DNA of 64,000 nucleotides from Streptomyces cinnabarinus (GCF_027270315.1 NZ_CP114413.1:4216001-4280000), one strand, 5' to 3'. Counted from the stretch's first letter, positions 44,730 through 53,093 are shown. Notes: generated from the sequence alone by a model not told the origin. Numbers and translations are program-made.

Positions 44730-46070
44730 ATGCCCGTACCCGTACCGCGGCAGAGAGCGATCCCGGCCGTGGAGAGTGGTCAGGCGCCGACGGCCGCACC
44801 CATCAACGGCGGCCCCTCGGCCGAGCCGGCCCCGCGCCCGGACAACACGGGCGAGCACACCGAGAACACGCACCACACCGGTGCCAACGGCGCCGCGCAC
44901 CCCCATCTGACGCTGCTGCTGATCGAGGACGATCCCGGCGGCTCCACGGTGCTGCCCGAGCTGCTCGACCGCTCCGGCAGGCCGATCCGCGTCCGCACCG
45001 CCCGCAACCTCACCGAGGCCGAGCGGCTGCTGACCGACGACGTCCACTGCATCCTGCTGGACCTGGCGCTGTCCGCGCCCGGCCGCGGCGACGACAGTGA
45101 CGAGCTCGCCGTGCTCAAGCACGTGCTGGAGCTCGCGCCCCGGCACGCCGTCCTCGCCCTCACCGCGTCCGGTGACGCGGAGCGCGGCGCGGAGGCGGTG
45201 CGGGTGGGCGCCCAGGACTATCTCCACCGGGACGAACTGGACGGCCGGCTGCTGAGCCGCGCGATCCGGTACGCGGTGGAGCGGAAACGTTCCGACTCCG
45301 CGGAGCGGCGTCTCGCCGAGGGCCGCGTCCGCGCCCAGGAGAACCGCCGCCTGGAGCGTGGGCTGCTGCCTACGCCGCTGCTGGAGGGCTCACCGCTGCG
45401 GTTCGCCGCGCGCTACCGGCCCGGCCGGTCGCGGGCGCTGCTCGGCGGTGACTTCTACGACGTCGTACGGACCTCCGACGGGACCGTGCACGCGATGATC
45501 GGTGACGTCTGCGGACACGGGCCCGACGAGGCCGCGCTCGGTGTCGAGCTGCGGATCGCCTGGCGGGCGCTGACGCTGGCCGGGCTGTGCGGGGACGAGC
45601 TGCTGGGGACGCTTCAGCAGGTGCTGGAGCACGAGCGGGCGGACGACGAGATCTTCGCGACACTGTGCACCGTTGACATCGCGCCGGACGGTCGTCGTGC
45701 CGGGCTGTGTCTGGCCGGGCATCCGTCGCCGCTGCTCGCCCGGCCCGGACGGGCGGCCCGGCTGCTTCCGTATGAGAAGAACGGGCCTGCGCTGGGTCTG
45801 CTGCCTGGGGCCCGGTGGCCTCGGACGCAGGTCGAGCTGGGGGCCGAGTGGAGCCTGATGCTCTATACCGACGGGCTGATCGAGGGACGGATCGGCGAGG
45901 GTCGGGAGCGGCTGGGGCAGGACGGGATGGTGTCCATGGTTCGGCGGCAGCTGGCGGAGGGGTTGCAGGGCGAGGCTCTGCTCCGGGCCGCGGTGAACGA
46001 GGTGCGGGACCTCAATGGCGGCGAGCTGACCGATGACGTGGCTGTGTTGCTGCTGGATCGGGTGGCGTGA
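44730..46070 (+). CDS. Response-regulator/PP2C-type phosphatase (RsbU-like)
   Basis: 446 residues from the ATG at 44730 with GGAAGGAA upstream. After a disordered N terminus, a receiver domain (about 60-180; LLLIEDDPGG, acceptor D in CILLDLAL) and a short coiled linker lead to a PP2C/SpoIIE phosphatase (about 220-445) with metal motifs GGDFYDVV, MIGDVCGHGPDEA, DGLIEG and ELTDDVAVLLL. Such proteins dephosphorylate anti-anti-sigma factors in partner-switching stress pathways; no anti-sigma gene is adjacent. Confidence 0.9.
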   Translation: MPVPVPRQRAIPAVESGQAPTAAPINGGPSAEPAPRPDNTGEHTENTHHTGANGAAHPHLTLLLIEDDPGGSTVLPELLDRSGRPIRVRTARNLTEAERLLTDDVHCILLDLALSAPGRGDDSDELAVLKHVLELAPRHAVLALTASGDAERGAEAVRVGAQDYLHRDELDGRLLSRAIRYAVERKRSDSAERRLAEGRVRAQENRRLERGLLPTPLLEGSPLRFAARYRPGRSRALLGGDFYDVVRTSDGTVHAMIGDVCGHGPDEAALGVELRIAWRALTLAGLCGDELLGTLQQVLEHERADDEIFATLCTVDIAPDGRRAGLCLAGHPSPLLARPGRAARLLPYEKNGPALGLLPGARWPRTQVELGAEWSLMLYTDGLIEGRIGEGRERLGQDGMVSMVRRQLAEGLQGEALLRAAVNEVRDLNGGELTDDVAVLLLDRVA

Positions 46071-46116
46071 GCAGCGGTTCGGCGCCGTTGCGGGGGCTGT
46101 CGTAGGCCGTCTGCGG

Positions 46117-46163
46117 GTTCGTCGTGGCTGGTCGCGCAGTTCCCCGCGCCCCTGATGGGGCGC
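46117..46163. repeat. Streptomyces interspersed GTCGCGCAGTTCCCCGCGCCCC element
   Basis: The string TGGTCGCGCAGTTCCCCGCG followed by GCGCCCC-TGAT-GGGGCGC (46146-46163) is a motif I recognise from very many Streptomyces intergenic regions. Here it lies between convergent genes, where its hairpin can act as a terminator. A shorter relative is at 23573-23597. Confidence 0.6.
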
Positions 46164-46181
46164 GCTCCCCGTACTCCTGGT

Positions 46182-46535
46182 TCAGCGGCCGCCGTTCCAC
46201 GGCCCGTAGGGGCCATCGCTGCTGGAGCCGCGGCGCTGGTTGCGGCCACCACCGGGCAGCGAGCGCAGTGCCGGGCGGACGTCGACCATGTAGACGATCG
46301 TGGCGATGAGGCCGATGATCGGCAGGAACGACAGGATGTTGAAGATCAGGTTCACCACGAAGGCGAGGGCGAGGATGATCAGCCAGAACGGCTTGGTCTT
46401 CTTGTCGGCCGCACGGTAGGCGTCCTCGCGGCGCGTGGCGGCGTCGATCAGCGCGAAGCCGCTGAAAAGGATCAGGGCCATGCTCAGCAGCCACATGAAG
46501 TTTGCGAAGCCCTGCATCAGCACAACGTCCACCAC
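46182..46535 (-). CDS. DUF2516 family membrane protein
   Basis: 117 residues with three hydrophobic segments (ANFMWLLSMALILFSGFALIDAA, FWLIILALAFVVNLIFNILS, LPIIGLIATIVYMVDV) and a Gly/Arg-rich cytoplasmic tail (GGGRNQRRGSSSDGPYG). Matches DUF2516 proteins that occur in Streptomyces next to the HBHA-like and XRE genes. Function unknown. Confidence 0.83.
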   Translation of the reverse strand: MVDVVLMQGFANFMWLLSMALILFSGFALIDAATRREDAYRAADKKTKPFWLIILALAFVVNLIFNILSFLPIIGLIATIVYMVDVRPALRSLPGGGRNQRRGSSSDGPYGPWNGGR

Positions 46536-46652
46536 CCGACTCGGCTCGTCCCTACGCGGTCACCGTACCCGCAACCGCCCGCCCGCTACCCGGTCAACGG
46601 GCCGAGCACCCGGTAAGTGCCCGACCCGTCCGGTTATCGCCCCGGGCGCCGC

Positions 46653-47312
46653 TTACTTCGCCGGCGGGGTCGTCTTCTTCGCGGTGGCCTTGCGCGGAGC
46701 GGACTTCTTGGCGACGGGCTTCTTCGCCGGAGCGGCCGCCGTGGCGGGCTTGGCCTCGGCCGGCTTGTCCGCCTTGGCCTCGTCCTTGACCTCGACGGGC
46801 TCGGCCTTCGGCTCGACGGCCACGGCCAGCTCCTCGATCTCCTCGGCCACCTCGCCGCGCCAGGTCTTCACGGCCTGCTCGCCGTGCTCGGCGACCTTCT
46901 CGTAGGTCTCGCGGGCCTTGACGGCGTACTCGGCGGCCACGCCGACGCCGCGCAGCGCGATGTCCTGGGCGGACTCGCCGAGCTTCTTGAGGTCGGCGTC
47001 GAGGGTGGTGCCGAGCTTCTTCAGGTCGCCGTCGAGGGTGCTGATGAACTCGTTGACCCGGGCCTGGAGGGTCTCCTGCGTCTCCTTGACGCGGGCGCCG
47101 GCCTCCTTGGCACGGGCGGCGGCCCGCTCCTGGACGGCCTTGGGGTCGGTGCCGCGCACGGCCTCGATCCGGGCCGGGGCCTCGGCGCGCAGCTGCTCCA
47201 CCAGGCCGGGGACCTTCTTTGCCTGCTGGAAGGCCAGGTCCGCGGTGCCGGCGGCGAAGTAGAGGGGAGTCGGGTCGCTGAAGGTCTTGCGGAGGTCGTC
47301 GGTGATGGCCAT
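46653..47312 (-). CDS. Heparin-binding hemagglutinin (HBHA)-like protein
   Basis: 219 residues. N-terminal AITDDLRKTFSDPTPLYFAAGTADLAFQQAKKVPG matches mycobacterial HBHA, followed by a long coiled coil (about 50-145) and a Lys/Ala/Pro-rich tail (KKPVAKKSAPRKATAKKTTP) that in HBHA binds heparan sulfate and also DNA. In Streptomyces there is no host-adhesion role; related proteins affect hyphal aggregation and the nucleoid-associated histone-like tail could bind DNA or RNA. Downstream of the XRE regulator on the same strand with 86 bases between. Confidence 0.85.
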   Translation of the reverse strand: MAITDDLRKTFSDPTPLYFAAGTADLAFQQAKKVPGLVEQLRAEAPARIEAVRGTDPKAVQERAAARAKEAGARVKETQETLQARVNEFISTLDGDLKKLGTTLDADLKKLGESAQDIALRGVGVAAEYAVKARETYEKVAEHGEQAVKTWRGEVAEEIEELAVAVEPKAEPVEVKDEAKADKPAEAKPATAAAPAKKPVAKKSAPRKATAKKTTPPAK

Positions 47313-47398
47313 GGTGCTGGTCCTCCCGGGTCGCTTGGAGCTGAGGGTTTTGTGGTGAGGTCCCGCCGGGGCGGTGCGACGGCGGCCGGTTGCCCGGC

Positions 47399-47911
47399 TC
47401 AGCCGGCCGACTGCCGCGGCTCCCGCGGGTCCTCGGTGTCGTCCGGTGCGTTCTGCGGATCGAGCGGGTCTGACGGATCGAGCGCATCGAGCGTTTCCGG
47501 CGCATCCGGCACGTCGTCGTGCCCGTGACGCGCCACGTCGGTGTCCTCGGCCGCCGTGATCCCGAAGCCGTTCTCCTTGCGGAACGACTCGTAGATCTGG
47601 AGCAGCACCTGCTTCTGCTGCTCGGTCAGCGTGGGGTCGGCGAGGATGACGGCGCGCGTCTCCACCTCGTCCCGGTCCCGTTCGGCGTCCAGGATCCCGG
47701 CCCGCACATACAGCGTCTCGGCGGAGATCCGCAGCGCCTTGGCGACCTGCTGGAGCACCTCCGCGCTCGGCTTGCGCAGCCCGCGCTCGATCTGGCTCAG
47801 ATACGGATTGGACACCCCGGCGGCCTCGGCGAGCTGCCGCAGCGAGAGCTGGGCGTTGCGCCGCTGCTCGCGCAGGTACTCACCGAGATTGCCGACGTTG
47901 AGCGTTGCCAT
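47399..47911 (-). CDS. XRE-family helix-turn-helix regulator
   Basis: 170 residues. HTH at about 8-65 (LGEYLREQRRNAQLSLRQLAEAAGVSNPYLSQIERGLRKPSAEVLQQVAKAL), then a helical part with a conserved DPTLTEQQKQVLLQIYESFRKEN, and an acidic Asp/Pro tail (ETLDALDPSDPLDPQ). A perfect palindrome (47942-47961) sits 30 bases upstream of its start, probably its operator. Corresponds to SCO4198. Likely regulates itself and perhaps the HBHA-like gene downstream. Confidence 0.9.
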   Translation of the reverse strand: MATLNVGNLGEYLREQRRNAQLSLRQLAEAAGVSNPYLSQIERGLRKPSAEVLQQVAKALRISAETLYVRAGILDAERDRDEVETRAVILADPTLTEQQKQVLLQIYESFRKENGFGITAAEDTDVARHGHDDVPDAPETLDALDPSDPLDPQNAPDDTEDPREPRQSAG

Positions 47912-47941
47912 ACCCCCACCTTGCCCCAGTCGCGCTAACTA

Positions 47942-47961
47942 TTGCAAGCACCCGCTTGCAA
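47942..47961. promoter_or_regulatory. Palindromic operator upstream of the XRE gene
   Basis: TTGCAAGC-ACCC-GCTTGCAA, a perfect 8+4+8 palindrome in the 144-base interval between the divergent XRE and Nudix genes. It overlaps a possible minus-strand promoter with TAGTTA as -10. Confidence 0.6.
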
Positions 47962-48055
47962 AAGTGCGCTAGGTCATGCCGGGCCCGGTGCGGCCCCCTG
48001 GTACGGGTGCTCTCGGGACGCGGCGTTGTCAGTGTGCTCTGCCAGGGTGTGCGTC

Positions 48056-48559
48056 GTGGAGGAACTGGTGGAGCGTGTCGACGACCGGGATCGTGAGCTG
48101 GGGGTGGTGGTCAGCCGCCGGCAGGCCGTCCGGGAGGGGTGGCTGCACCGGGTCGCCGTGACGGTGTGCCGTGATGAGCGCGGGCGGATCCTCGTCCACC
48201 GGCGGTCGGAGCAGCTGTCGCGCTACCCCGGGCGCTACGAGGTCGTGGTCGGTGGCGCCGTGGCTGTCGGTGAGTCCTATGAACAGGCCGCCGCGCGGGA
48301 GCTGGCCGAAGAGCTGGGCATCCATGTGCTGCCGCGCCTGCTGTTCACGTTCCTCAACCGCGGCGGACTGAGCCCTCACTGGCTCGGCGTGCACGAGGCC
48401 CTGGTGCCGGACTCCGTGGTCCCCGATCCCGAGGAGGTCGCCTGGCATGGCCGGCTGACCGAGCCGGAGCTGCGGTCGGCCCTGCTGGAGTGGCGTTTCA
48501 CCCCCGACAGCCACGAGGTCTTCAGCCGGTATCCCGCATCCCCGGCCACGCGGTCCTGA
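48056..48559 (+). CDS. Nudix hydrolase (IPP-isomerase-like subgroup)
   Basis: 167 residues from the GTG at 48056; a GTG at 48047 is an alternative. The Nudix box GGAVAVGESYEQAAARELAE plus ELGI is complete. N-terminal EELVERVDDRDRELGVVVSRRQAVREGWLHRVAVTV resembles Nudix proteins annotated as isopentenyl-diphosphate isomerase-like. Hydrolyses a nucleoside-diphosphate-linked compound; substrate unknown. Confidence 0.87.
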   Translation: MEELVERVDDRDRELGVVVSRRQAVREGWLHRVAVTVCRDERGRILVHRRSEQLSRYPGRYEVVVGGAVAVGESYEQAAARELAEELGIHVLPRLLFTFLNRGGLSPHWLGVHEALVPDSVVPDPEEVAWHGRLTEPELRSALLEWRFTPDSHEVFSRYPASPATRS

Positions 48560-48625
48560 CCCCGGAGGACGACACCTTCCGGGCTCATTCCCGGCCCGGT
48601 GACGACAGGCCCTAGCGTCGGGGCC

Positions 48626-49143
48626 ATGATCGTATGGCTCAACGGCACCCACGGCGCGGGCAAGACGACGACCAGTTCGCTCGTGCAGCGGCTCCTGACT
48701 CGCGGGTGTTAGATGCGGAGAAGGTCGGCGAGACGCTCATGGACATCTCGCCGGGGCTGCCCGGGACCGACAACTTCCAGCACTGGCCGCCGTGGCGGCC
48801 GCTCGTCGTCGAGACCGCCCGGCACGTGCTCGACTACACCGGCGGCACCCTGGTGATGCCGATGACCGTCCTGGTCGAGGAGTACTGGCGGGAGATCAGC
48901 GCGGGTCTCGCCCAGCACGCCATTCCGGTACGGCACTTCGTCCTCCACGCCGACCAGGACACCCTGCGCGGGCGCATCGAGGGGGACACAGTCATGGGCC
49001 CGTCCGCCTTCCGCCTCCGGTACCTGGAGCCCTACGCCGAGGCGGCCCGCACCTGGCTGCACGCCGAGGCCGAGGTCGTCGACACCACGCACCTCACGCC
49101 GGCGCAGGCCGCCCAGCGGATCGCGGAGGCGGTCAAGGCGTGA
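48626..49143 (+). pseudogene. Frameshifted P-loop kinase/ATPase-like gene
   Basis: Starts at ATG 48626 as MIVWLNGTHGAGKTTTSSLV (Walker A GTHGAGKTTT), then hits TAG at about 48710. The rest continues in a different frame (from RVLDAEKVGETLMDISPGLPG to TPAQAAQRIAEAVKA at 49143). Reading CTCCTGACTCGCGG as CTCCCTGACTCGCGG, one extra C at about 48689-48692, joins the two parts as QRLPDSRVLDAEK. So one base seems lost from a C run. Either a recent pseudogene or a sequencing error. The intact family is a small AAA/gluconate-kinase-like protein. Confidence 0.75.
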
Positions 49144-49253
49144 GCGGTCATGGATTTGTCTGCAATTTCCCGACGTGGAAAGGGGGATCGAGGGTCGGAA
49201 GGATGGTGCCGCCGCGCAACACCACACTGTGCACTCTCTGACCAGGAGTAGTA

Positions 49254-49664
49254 GTGAACTTCAAGCGAAAGCTCGTGAATTTGGCACTCGCCGGCGGACT
49301 GGCCGTGGGCGGACTGGCGGCGACCACGTCGCCCGCCTCGGCGGCGAAGGACAACTGCCCGGCGAACGCGCTGTGTCTCTGGCAGCGCACCGGGTGGGTG
49401 ACGAACCCGGAGTTCGTGGCTCGCAGCACCGCGGCCTGCTTCGACCTGACCGATCCCAAGTACGGCGTCGGCACGTTCACTTGGGGCATCGGGTCGTACT
49501 GGAACCGGCTGCCGGTGAAGGTCGACGTCTACCACCTGGACCCCATCAAGTACACCCTCCATCTCGACGGCACCATCCGGTCCGGCGGCTTCAGCTCCGA
49601 CAGCAAGAGCGGGAACTTCGGCGACAACGGGTACATCTGCATTGGCGGCGCCAGGCGACCGTAG
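49254..49664 (+). CDS. Secreted peptidase inhibitor family I36 protein
   Basis: 136 residues, GTG start with AGGAG upstream. Signal peptide RKLVNLALAGGLAVGGLAATTSPASA is cut before AKDNC. The mature part (NCPANALCLWQRTGW, beta-gamma-crystallin-like GSYWNRL, NGYICIGG) has four cysteines, matching the I36 (SMI, Streptomyces metalloproteinase inhibitor-like) family. Likely extracellular. Converges on the first ECF41 sigma gene. Confidence 0.8.
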   Translation: MNFKRKLVNLALAGGLAVGGLAATTSPASAAKDNCPANALCLWQRTGWVTNPEFVARSTAACFDLTDPKYGVGTFTWGIGSYWNRLPVKVDVYHLDPIKYTLHLDGTIRSGGFSSDSKSGNFGDNGYICIGGARRP

Positions 49665-49688
49665 AAGCAGCCGTCTTCGTCACGGAGT

Positions 49689-50585
49689 TCAGCGCAGCGT
49701 CAGCCGGGTCTCCGAAGCGATGTGGGTCAGCTTCTCGGGGTTGCGGACGTAGTAGATGCCGGTGATGCGGTCGGACTCGAAACGGATGGCCATGATGCCG
49801 TCGGTGACGCCGTCGGCGTGCAGGGCGAGGGCCGGGTGGCCGTTCACCACGGTGGGCACGTAGTCGATGGTGACCGGGGCCTTTCCGGTGCCGCCGATGA
49901 TGTAGCGGCCCACGCGGTCGGCGCCGATGACGGGGCGGATCGCGGCCTGCTTGACGCCGCCGCCGTCGGTCATGAGGACCACGTCGGGGGCGAGGACGTC
50001 CAGGAGGCCCTGGAGGTCGCCGGTCTCGATGGTGCGGCGGAAGGAGTCCAGCGCCGCGCGGGTCCGGTCGGCGGAGACCGCCTCGCGGGGGCGGCGGGCC
50101 TCGACGTGGAGCCGGGCACGGTGGGCGATCTGGCGTACGGCGGCCGGGGACTTGTCGACGGCGGTGGCGATCTCGTCGTAGCCGACATCGAAGACCTCGC
50201 GCAGGACGAAGACGGCGCGTTCGGTCGGTGTGAGTGTCTCCAGGACGAGCATCAGCGCCATCGAGACGCTCTCGGCGAGTTCGGCGTCCTCGGCCACGTC
50301 CGGCGAGGTGAGCAGGGGTTCGGGCAGCCAGGGGCCGACATAGGCCTCCCTGCGGCGCTTCATGGTGCGCAGTCGGTTGAGCGACTGGCGGGTGGTGATC
50401 CGCACCAGGTAGGCGCGGGGGTCGCGCACCTCGTCCAGGTCGAGCGCGACCCAGCGCAGCCAGGTCTCCTGGAGGACGTCCTCCGCGTCGGCCGCCGAGC
50501 CGAGCATCTCGTAGGCGACGGTGAAGAGCAGATTGCGGTGGGCGACGAAGACGTCCGTCGCCGCGTCGGTGGCGTGATCACTCAT
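49689..50585 (-). CDS. ECF41-group (SigJ-like) sigma factor 1
   Basis: 298 residues from the ATG at 50585. Sigma-70 region 2 (FVAHRNLLFTVAYEMLGSAADAEDVLQETWLRW), region 4 (LTPTERAVFVLREVFDVGYDEIATAVDKSPAAVRQIAHRAR) and the fused SnoaL-like C-terminal domain with the ECF41 motifs WLPEPLL, DGGGVKQAA and NPEKLTH. In this group the extension replaces a separate anti-sigma factor. TGTCACA-16-TGTC lies just upstream (50621-50647), suggesting autoregulation. Confidence 0.92.
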   Translation of the reverse strand: MSDHATDAATDVFVAHRNLLFTVAYEMLGSAADAEDVLQETWLRWVALDLDEVRDPRAYLVRITTRQSLNRLRTMKRRREAYVGPWLPEPLLTSPDVAEDAELAESVSMALMLVLETLTPTERAVFVLREVFDVGYDEIATAVDKSPAAVRQIAHRARLHVEARRPREAVSADRTRAALDSFRRTIETGDLQGLLDVLAPDVVLMTDGGGVKQAAIRPVIGADRVGRYIIGGTGKAPVTIDYVPTVVNGHPALALHADGVTDGIMAIRFESDRITGIYYVRNPEKLTHIASETRLTLR

Positions 50586-50620
50586 GGTCGGTGTCTTCCC
50601 TCCAGTGGGTCCGCACACCA

Positions 50621-50647
50621 GACACCGCGTCCGGGACCGCTGTGACA
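50621..50647 (-). promoter_or_regulatory. Putative ECF41-type promoter of sigma factor 1
   Basis: Minus strand TGTCACA (50647-50641), 16 bases, TGTC (50624-50621), 36 bases before the start codon. One base off the CGTC -10 element. Confidence 0.5.
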
Positions 50648-50661
50648 CCGGGTGATCCGGA

Positions 50662-51597
50662 TCACCTTCCGGACTCCGCCCCCTCCCGCCGCGCCCGGTT
50701 CGCCTCCCGCATCACCGCCCAGGCGTCCGCCACCGGGCCCAGGTGGGTCAGCTTCTCGGGGTTGATCACCGAGCGGATGGTCTGGATCCGGCCGTCCGCG
50801 ATGTCGAGCGCCATGATGTTGATGACCTTGCCGTCGCGGTCCCGGAAGATCACACCCGGCTGGCCGTTGATCTCGTGCGGCTCGGCGCCCACGCCGATCT
50901 GGACGAAGGGGTGCGCCAGCGCCACCAGCAGCCGGGACACATGCTCGGCGCCCGCGATGGCCCGCGCCCACTGCGGGGCCTTCCCGCCGCCGTCGCCGAC
51001 CATCTGGACGTCCCCGGCCAGCAGCTCCCGCAGCCCGTCGACGTCCCCCTCCCGGAACGCGTCGAAGAACCGCTCCGCCAGCTCCTCGCGCTCCTTGCGG
51101 TCCGCCTCGAAACGGGGCCGCCCCGCGTCCATGTGCCGCCGCGCCCGTACCGCCAGCTGACGGCAGGCCGACTCCGAGCGGTCCACCGCCGAGGCGATCT
51201 CCGGGAAGCCGAAGCCGAACACGTCCCGCAGCACGAACACCGCCCGCTCCAGCGGGGACAGCCGCTCCAGCAGGACCAGCGCCGCCATCGACAGCGAGTC
51301 CGCCAGCTCCGCCGAGCGCTCCGGGTCCTCGTAGGGGTCGTTCAGCAGGGGCTCGGGGAACCAGGGGCCGACGTACTGCTCCCGGCGGACCCGCGCCGAA
51401 CGCAGGACGTCGATAGAGATCCGGGTGACCACCGCCGACAGATACGCCTTGGTCGACGCGGGCCGGGTCGCCACCGCCTCCCAGCGCAGCCAGGTCTCCT
51501 GCACCGCGTCCTCCGCCTCACTGACGCTGCCGAGGATCCGGTAGGCGATGGCGAACAGCAGGGGCCGCAGTTCCTCGAAATCGTCGGTACGGGTCAC
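50662..51597 (-). CDS. ECF41-group (SigJ-like) sigma factor 2
   Basis: 311 residues. Region 2 (LRPLLFAIAYRILGSVSEAEDAVQETWLRWEAV), WFPEPLL motif, region 4 (LSPLERAVFVLRDVFGFGFPEIASAVDRSESACRQLAVRAR) and SnoaL-like C terminus with DGGGKAPQWARAI and INPEKLTHLG. Paralogue of sigma factor 1. Its start overlaps the end of the epimerase gene by 4 bases, so it is co-translated with it; ECF41 genes typically sit beside an oxidoreductase or epimerase they control. Confidence 0.92.
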   Translation of the reverse strand: MTRTDDFEELRPLLFAIAYRILGSVSEAEDAVQETWLRWEAVATRPASTKAYLSAVVTRISIDVLRSARVRREQYVGPWFPEPLLNDPYEDPERSAELADSLSMAALVLLERLSPLERAVFVLRDVFGFGFPEIASAVDRSESACRQLAVRARRHMDAGRPRFEADRKEREELAERFFDAFREGDVDGLRELLAGDVQMVGDGGGKAPQWARAIAGAEHVSRLLVALAHPFVQIGVGAEPHEINGQPGVIFRDRDGKVINIMALDIADGRIQTIRSVINPEKLTHLGPVADAWAVMREANRARREGAESGR

Positions 51598-52520
51598 GCC
51601 GAGGACTCCTCTTTCCTGAACCCTTCACGCCACGACGGGTACCGCGGCTCCCAGCCCAGCTCCCGCTTCGCCTTCGCGTTGGAGAAACCGCGCCCCCGCG
51701 TCATCATCGCCACCGCGACCTCCCCCGCCAGCAGCCGCGCCAGCCACACCGGCACCCGCATCGGCGGCTTCGCGTCCACGCAGTCCGCCAGGTACGGCAG
51801 CCACTGGGCGGCCGGGGCGGGTTCGTCGTCGACGATGTCGTACACGCCCGTCGCCCGCTGCTCCAGCGCCAGCACCGTAGCGCTCGCCGCGTCGTCGAGG
51901 TGGATCCACGAGCAGTACCCGGTGCCCTGTCCGACCAGCGGGAACTGCCGTTTCCGGAGCAGCGCGATCTGGCTGTCGAGGGCGCCGTCGCCGTAGAACG
52001 CGCCGTAGCGCAGTGCCACGCCGCCCGCCTTGGTGACGGCGTCCTCGACGTGCCGGATCGCCGTCATGACCGGCTCGGCGGCCGTGCCCGTCATGGGGTC
52101 CGTCGGATCGTCCTCGGTCTTGATCCAGCCGCCTTCCTGGATCCCGTTCCAGCCGCCGTAGCTCTGCGCGACGACATGCCGGACGCCGGTCGCCTCGGCG
52201 GCGGCCAGCAGATGGTCGGTGCCCTCGGTGCGCAGGCGGTTGGTGACGGCGAACCAGCGGTCCATGTGCCGGATGTCGGGCTTGCCGCGGATGGCGGTCA
52301 TCTGGTGCACGATCGCGTCCGGCCGGGCCGTGCCCACCGCCTCGCCGACCGACATCGCGTCCAGCCCGTCCATCACGACCGCCCGCGCGCCGAGCCGCTC
52401 CAGCAGCGCGACCTTGCCCGCGCCGGTCGTGGTCGCCGTCACCTCGTGCCCACGGGCCACAAGACGCGGCACCAGCCGACGGCCCAGCATCCCGGCTCCA
52501 CCCGCCACGAAGACCCGCAT
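51594..52520 (-). CDS. NAD(P)-dependent epimerase/dehydratase (ECF41 partner)
   Basis: 308 residues from the ATG at 52520. Atypical SDR/NmrA-like: Rossmann motif VFVAGGAGMLGRRLVPRLVARGHEV, HMDRWFAVTNRL and QSYGGWNGIQEGGW near the active site, where the usual YxxxK is not obvious. Product unknown. First gene of an operon with ECF41 factor 2, from a promoter that fits the ECF41 consensus (52566-52593). Confidence 0.88.
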   Translation of the reverse strand: MRVFVAGGAGMLGRRLVPRLVARGHEVTATTTGAGKVALLERLGARAVVMDGLDAMSVGEAVGTARPDAIVHQMTAIRGKPDIRHMDRWFAVTNRLRTEGTDHLLAAAEATGVRHVVAQSYGGWNGIQEGGWIKTEDDPTDPMTGTAAEPVMTAIRHVEDAVTKAGGVALRYGAFYGDGALDSQIALLRKRQFPLVGQGTGYCSWIHLDDAASATVLALEQRATGVYDIVDDEPAPAAQWLPYLADCVDAKPPMRVPVWLARLLAGEVAVAMMTRGRGFSNAKAKRELGWEPRYPSWREGFRKEESSA

Positions 52521-52565
52521 GACCCTCACCTTCCCGGTTCCGTGTACCCGCCCCTCACTCCCTGG

Positions 52566-52593
52566 GACGAGACAGCCCCACCGTCCTGTGACA
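52566..52593 (-). promoter_or_regulatory. Putative ECF41-type promoter of the epimerase-sigma operon
   Basis: Minus strand TGTCACA (52593-52587), 17 bases, CGTC (52569-52566), 46 bases before the start codon. Same spacing as the copy at 3026-3053. Confidence 0.62.
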
Positions 52594-52616
52594 TGCCCCG
52601 CCGTAAGCTCCTCACC

Positions 52617-53024
52617 ATGCACGACGACCCGCGGCTTCTGGATCTGCTGCGCACCCTGGACCGGCTCCCCGGGCCGGACCACCTGGAGTTCCCCGACGGG
52701 TACGACCGCGAGCGGGCGCGAGCCCAGGCCCGCCGCCTCACGCGGGCCCTCGGCCCCGGGTGGCTGCTGGACGACGCCGTGCAGGACGCCTCCTTCGGCT
52801 TCACCGTGAGCGGCCCCGGCTTCGGGGTACGGCTCAGCAACTACGGCGATCTCGCCGCGTTCACCGCGCCGGCACCGGACGGGCAGTCCGAGGCGGTGCT
52901 CTCCGGGCTCGGCTACGACGTCGTACCGCCTCAGCCGCTCCGGCACCCGTACGACGGGGTGACCCCGCTCGCCGACCACGTCCCCGGGGCGACCTGGTGG
53001 ACCCGCTTCTTCGACTATCTGTGA
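52617..53024 (+). CDS. Hypothetical protein
   Basis: 135 residues from the ATG at 52617; an ATG at 52593 would add eight residues but lies inside the divergent promoter. Sequence begins MHDDPRLLDLLRTLDRLPGPDHLEFP and ends ATWWTRFFDYL. No domain, signal or membrane segment recognised. Good codon bias supports it being real. Confidence 0.65.
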   Translation: MHDDPRLLDLLRTLDRLPGPDHLEFPDGYDRERARAQARRLTRALGPGWLLDDAVQDASFGFTVSGPGFGVRLSNYGDLAAFTAPAPDGQSEAVLSGLGYDVVPPQPLRHPYDGVTPLADHVPGATWWTRFFDYL

Positions 53025-53030
53025 CCGTCC

Positions 53031-53052
53031 GTACCCACAAAAAAGTGGGTAC
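53031..53052. promoter_or_regulatory. Perfect palindrome GTACCCAC-A6-GTGGGTAC
   Basis: 8-bp arms around six A. It resembles operators placed upstream of HxlR-controlled genes, yet here lies between the 3' ends of a hypothetical gene and the HxlR gene. A short stem with A-rich loop is not terminator-like. Confidence 0.5.
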
Positions 53053-53093
53053 TTGGCACCGCCCCGCGCACCAGCGAGGCTGAACTCACCTGA

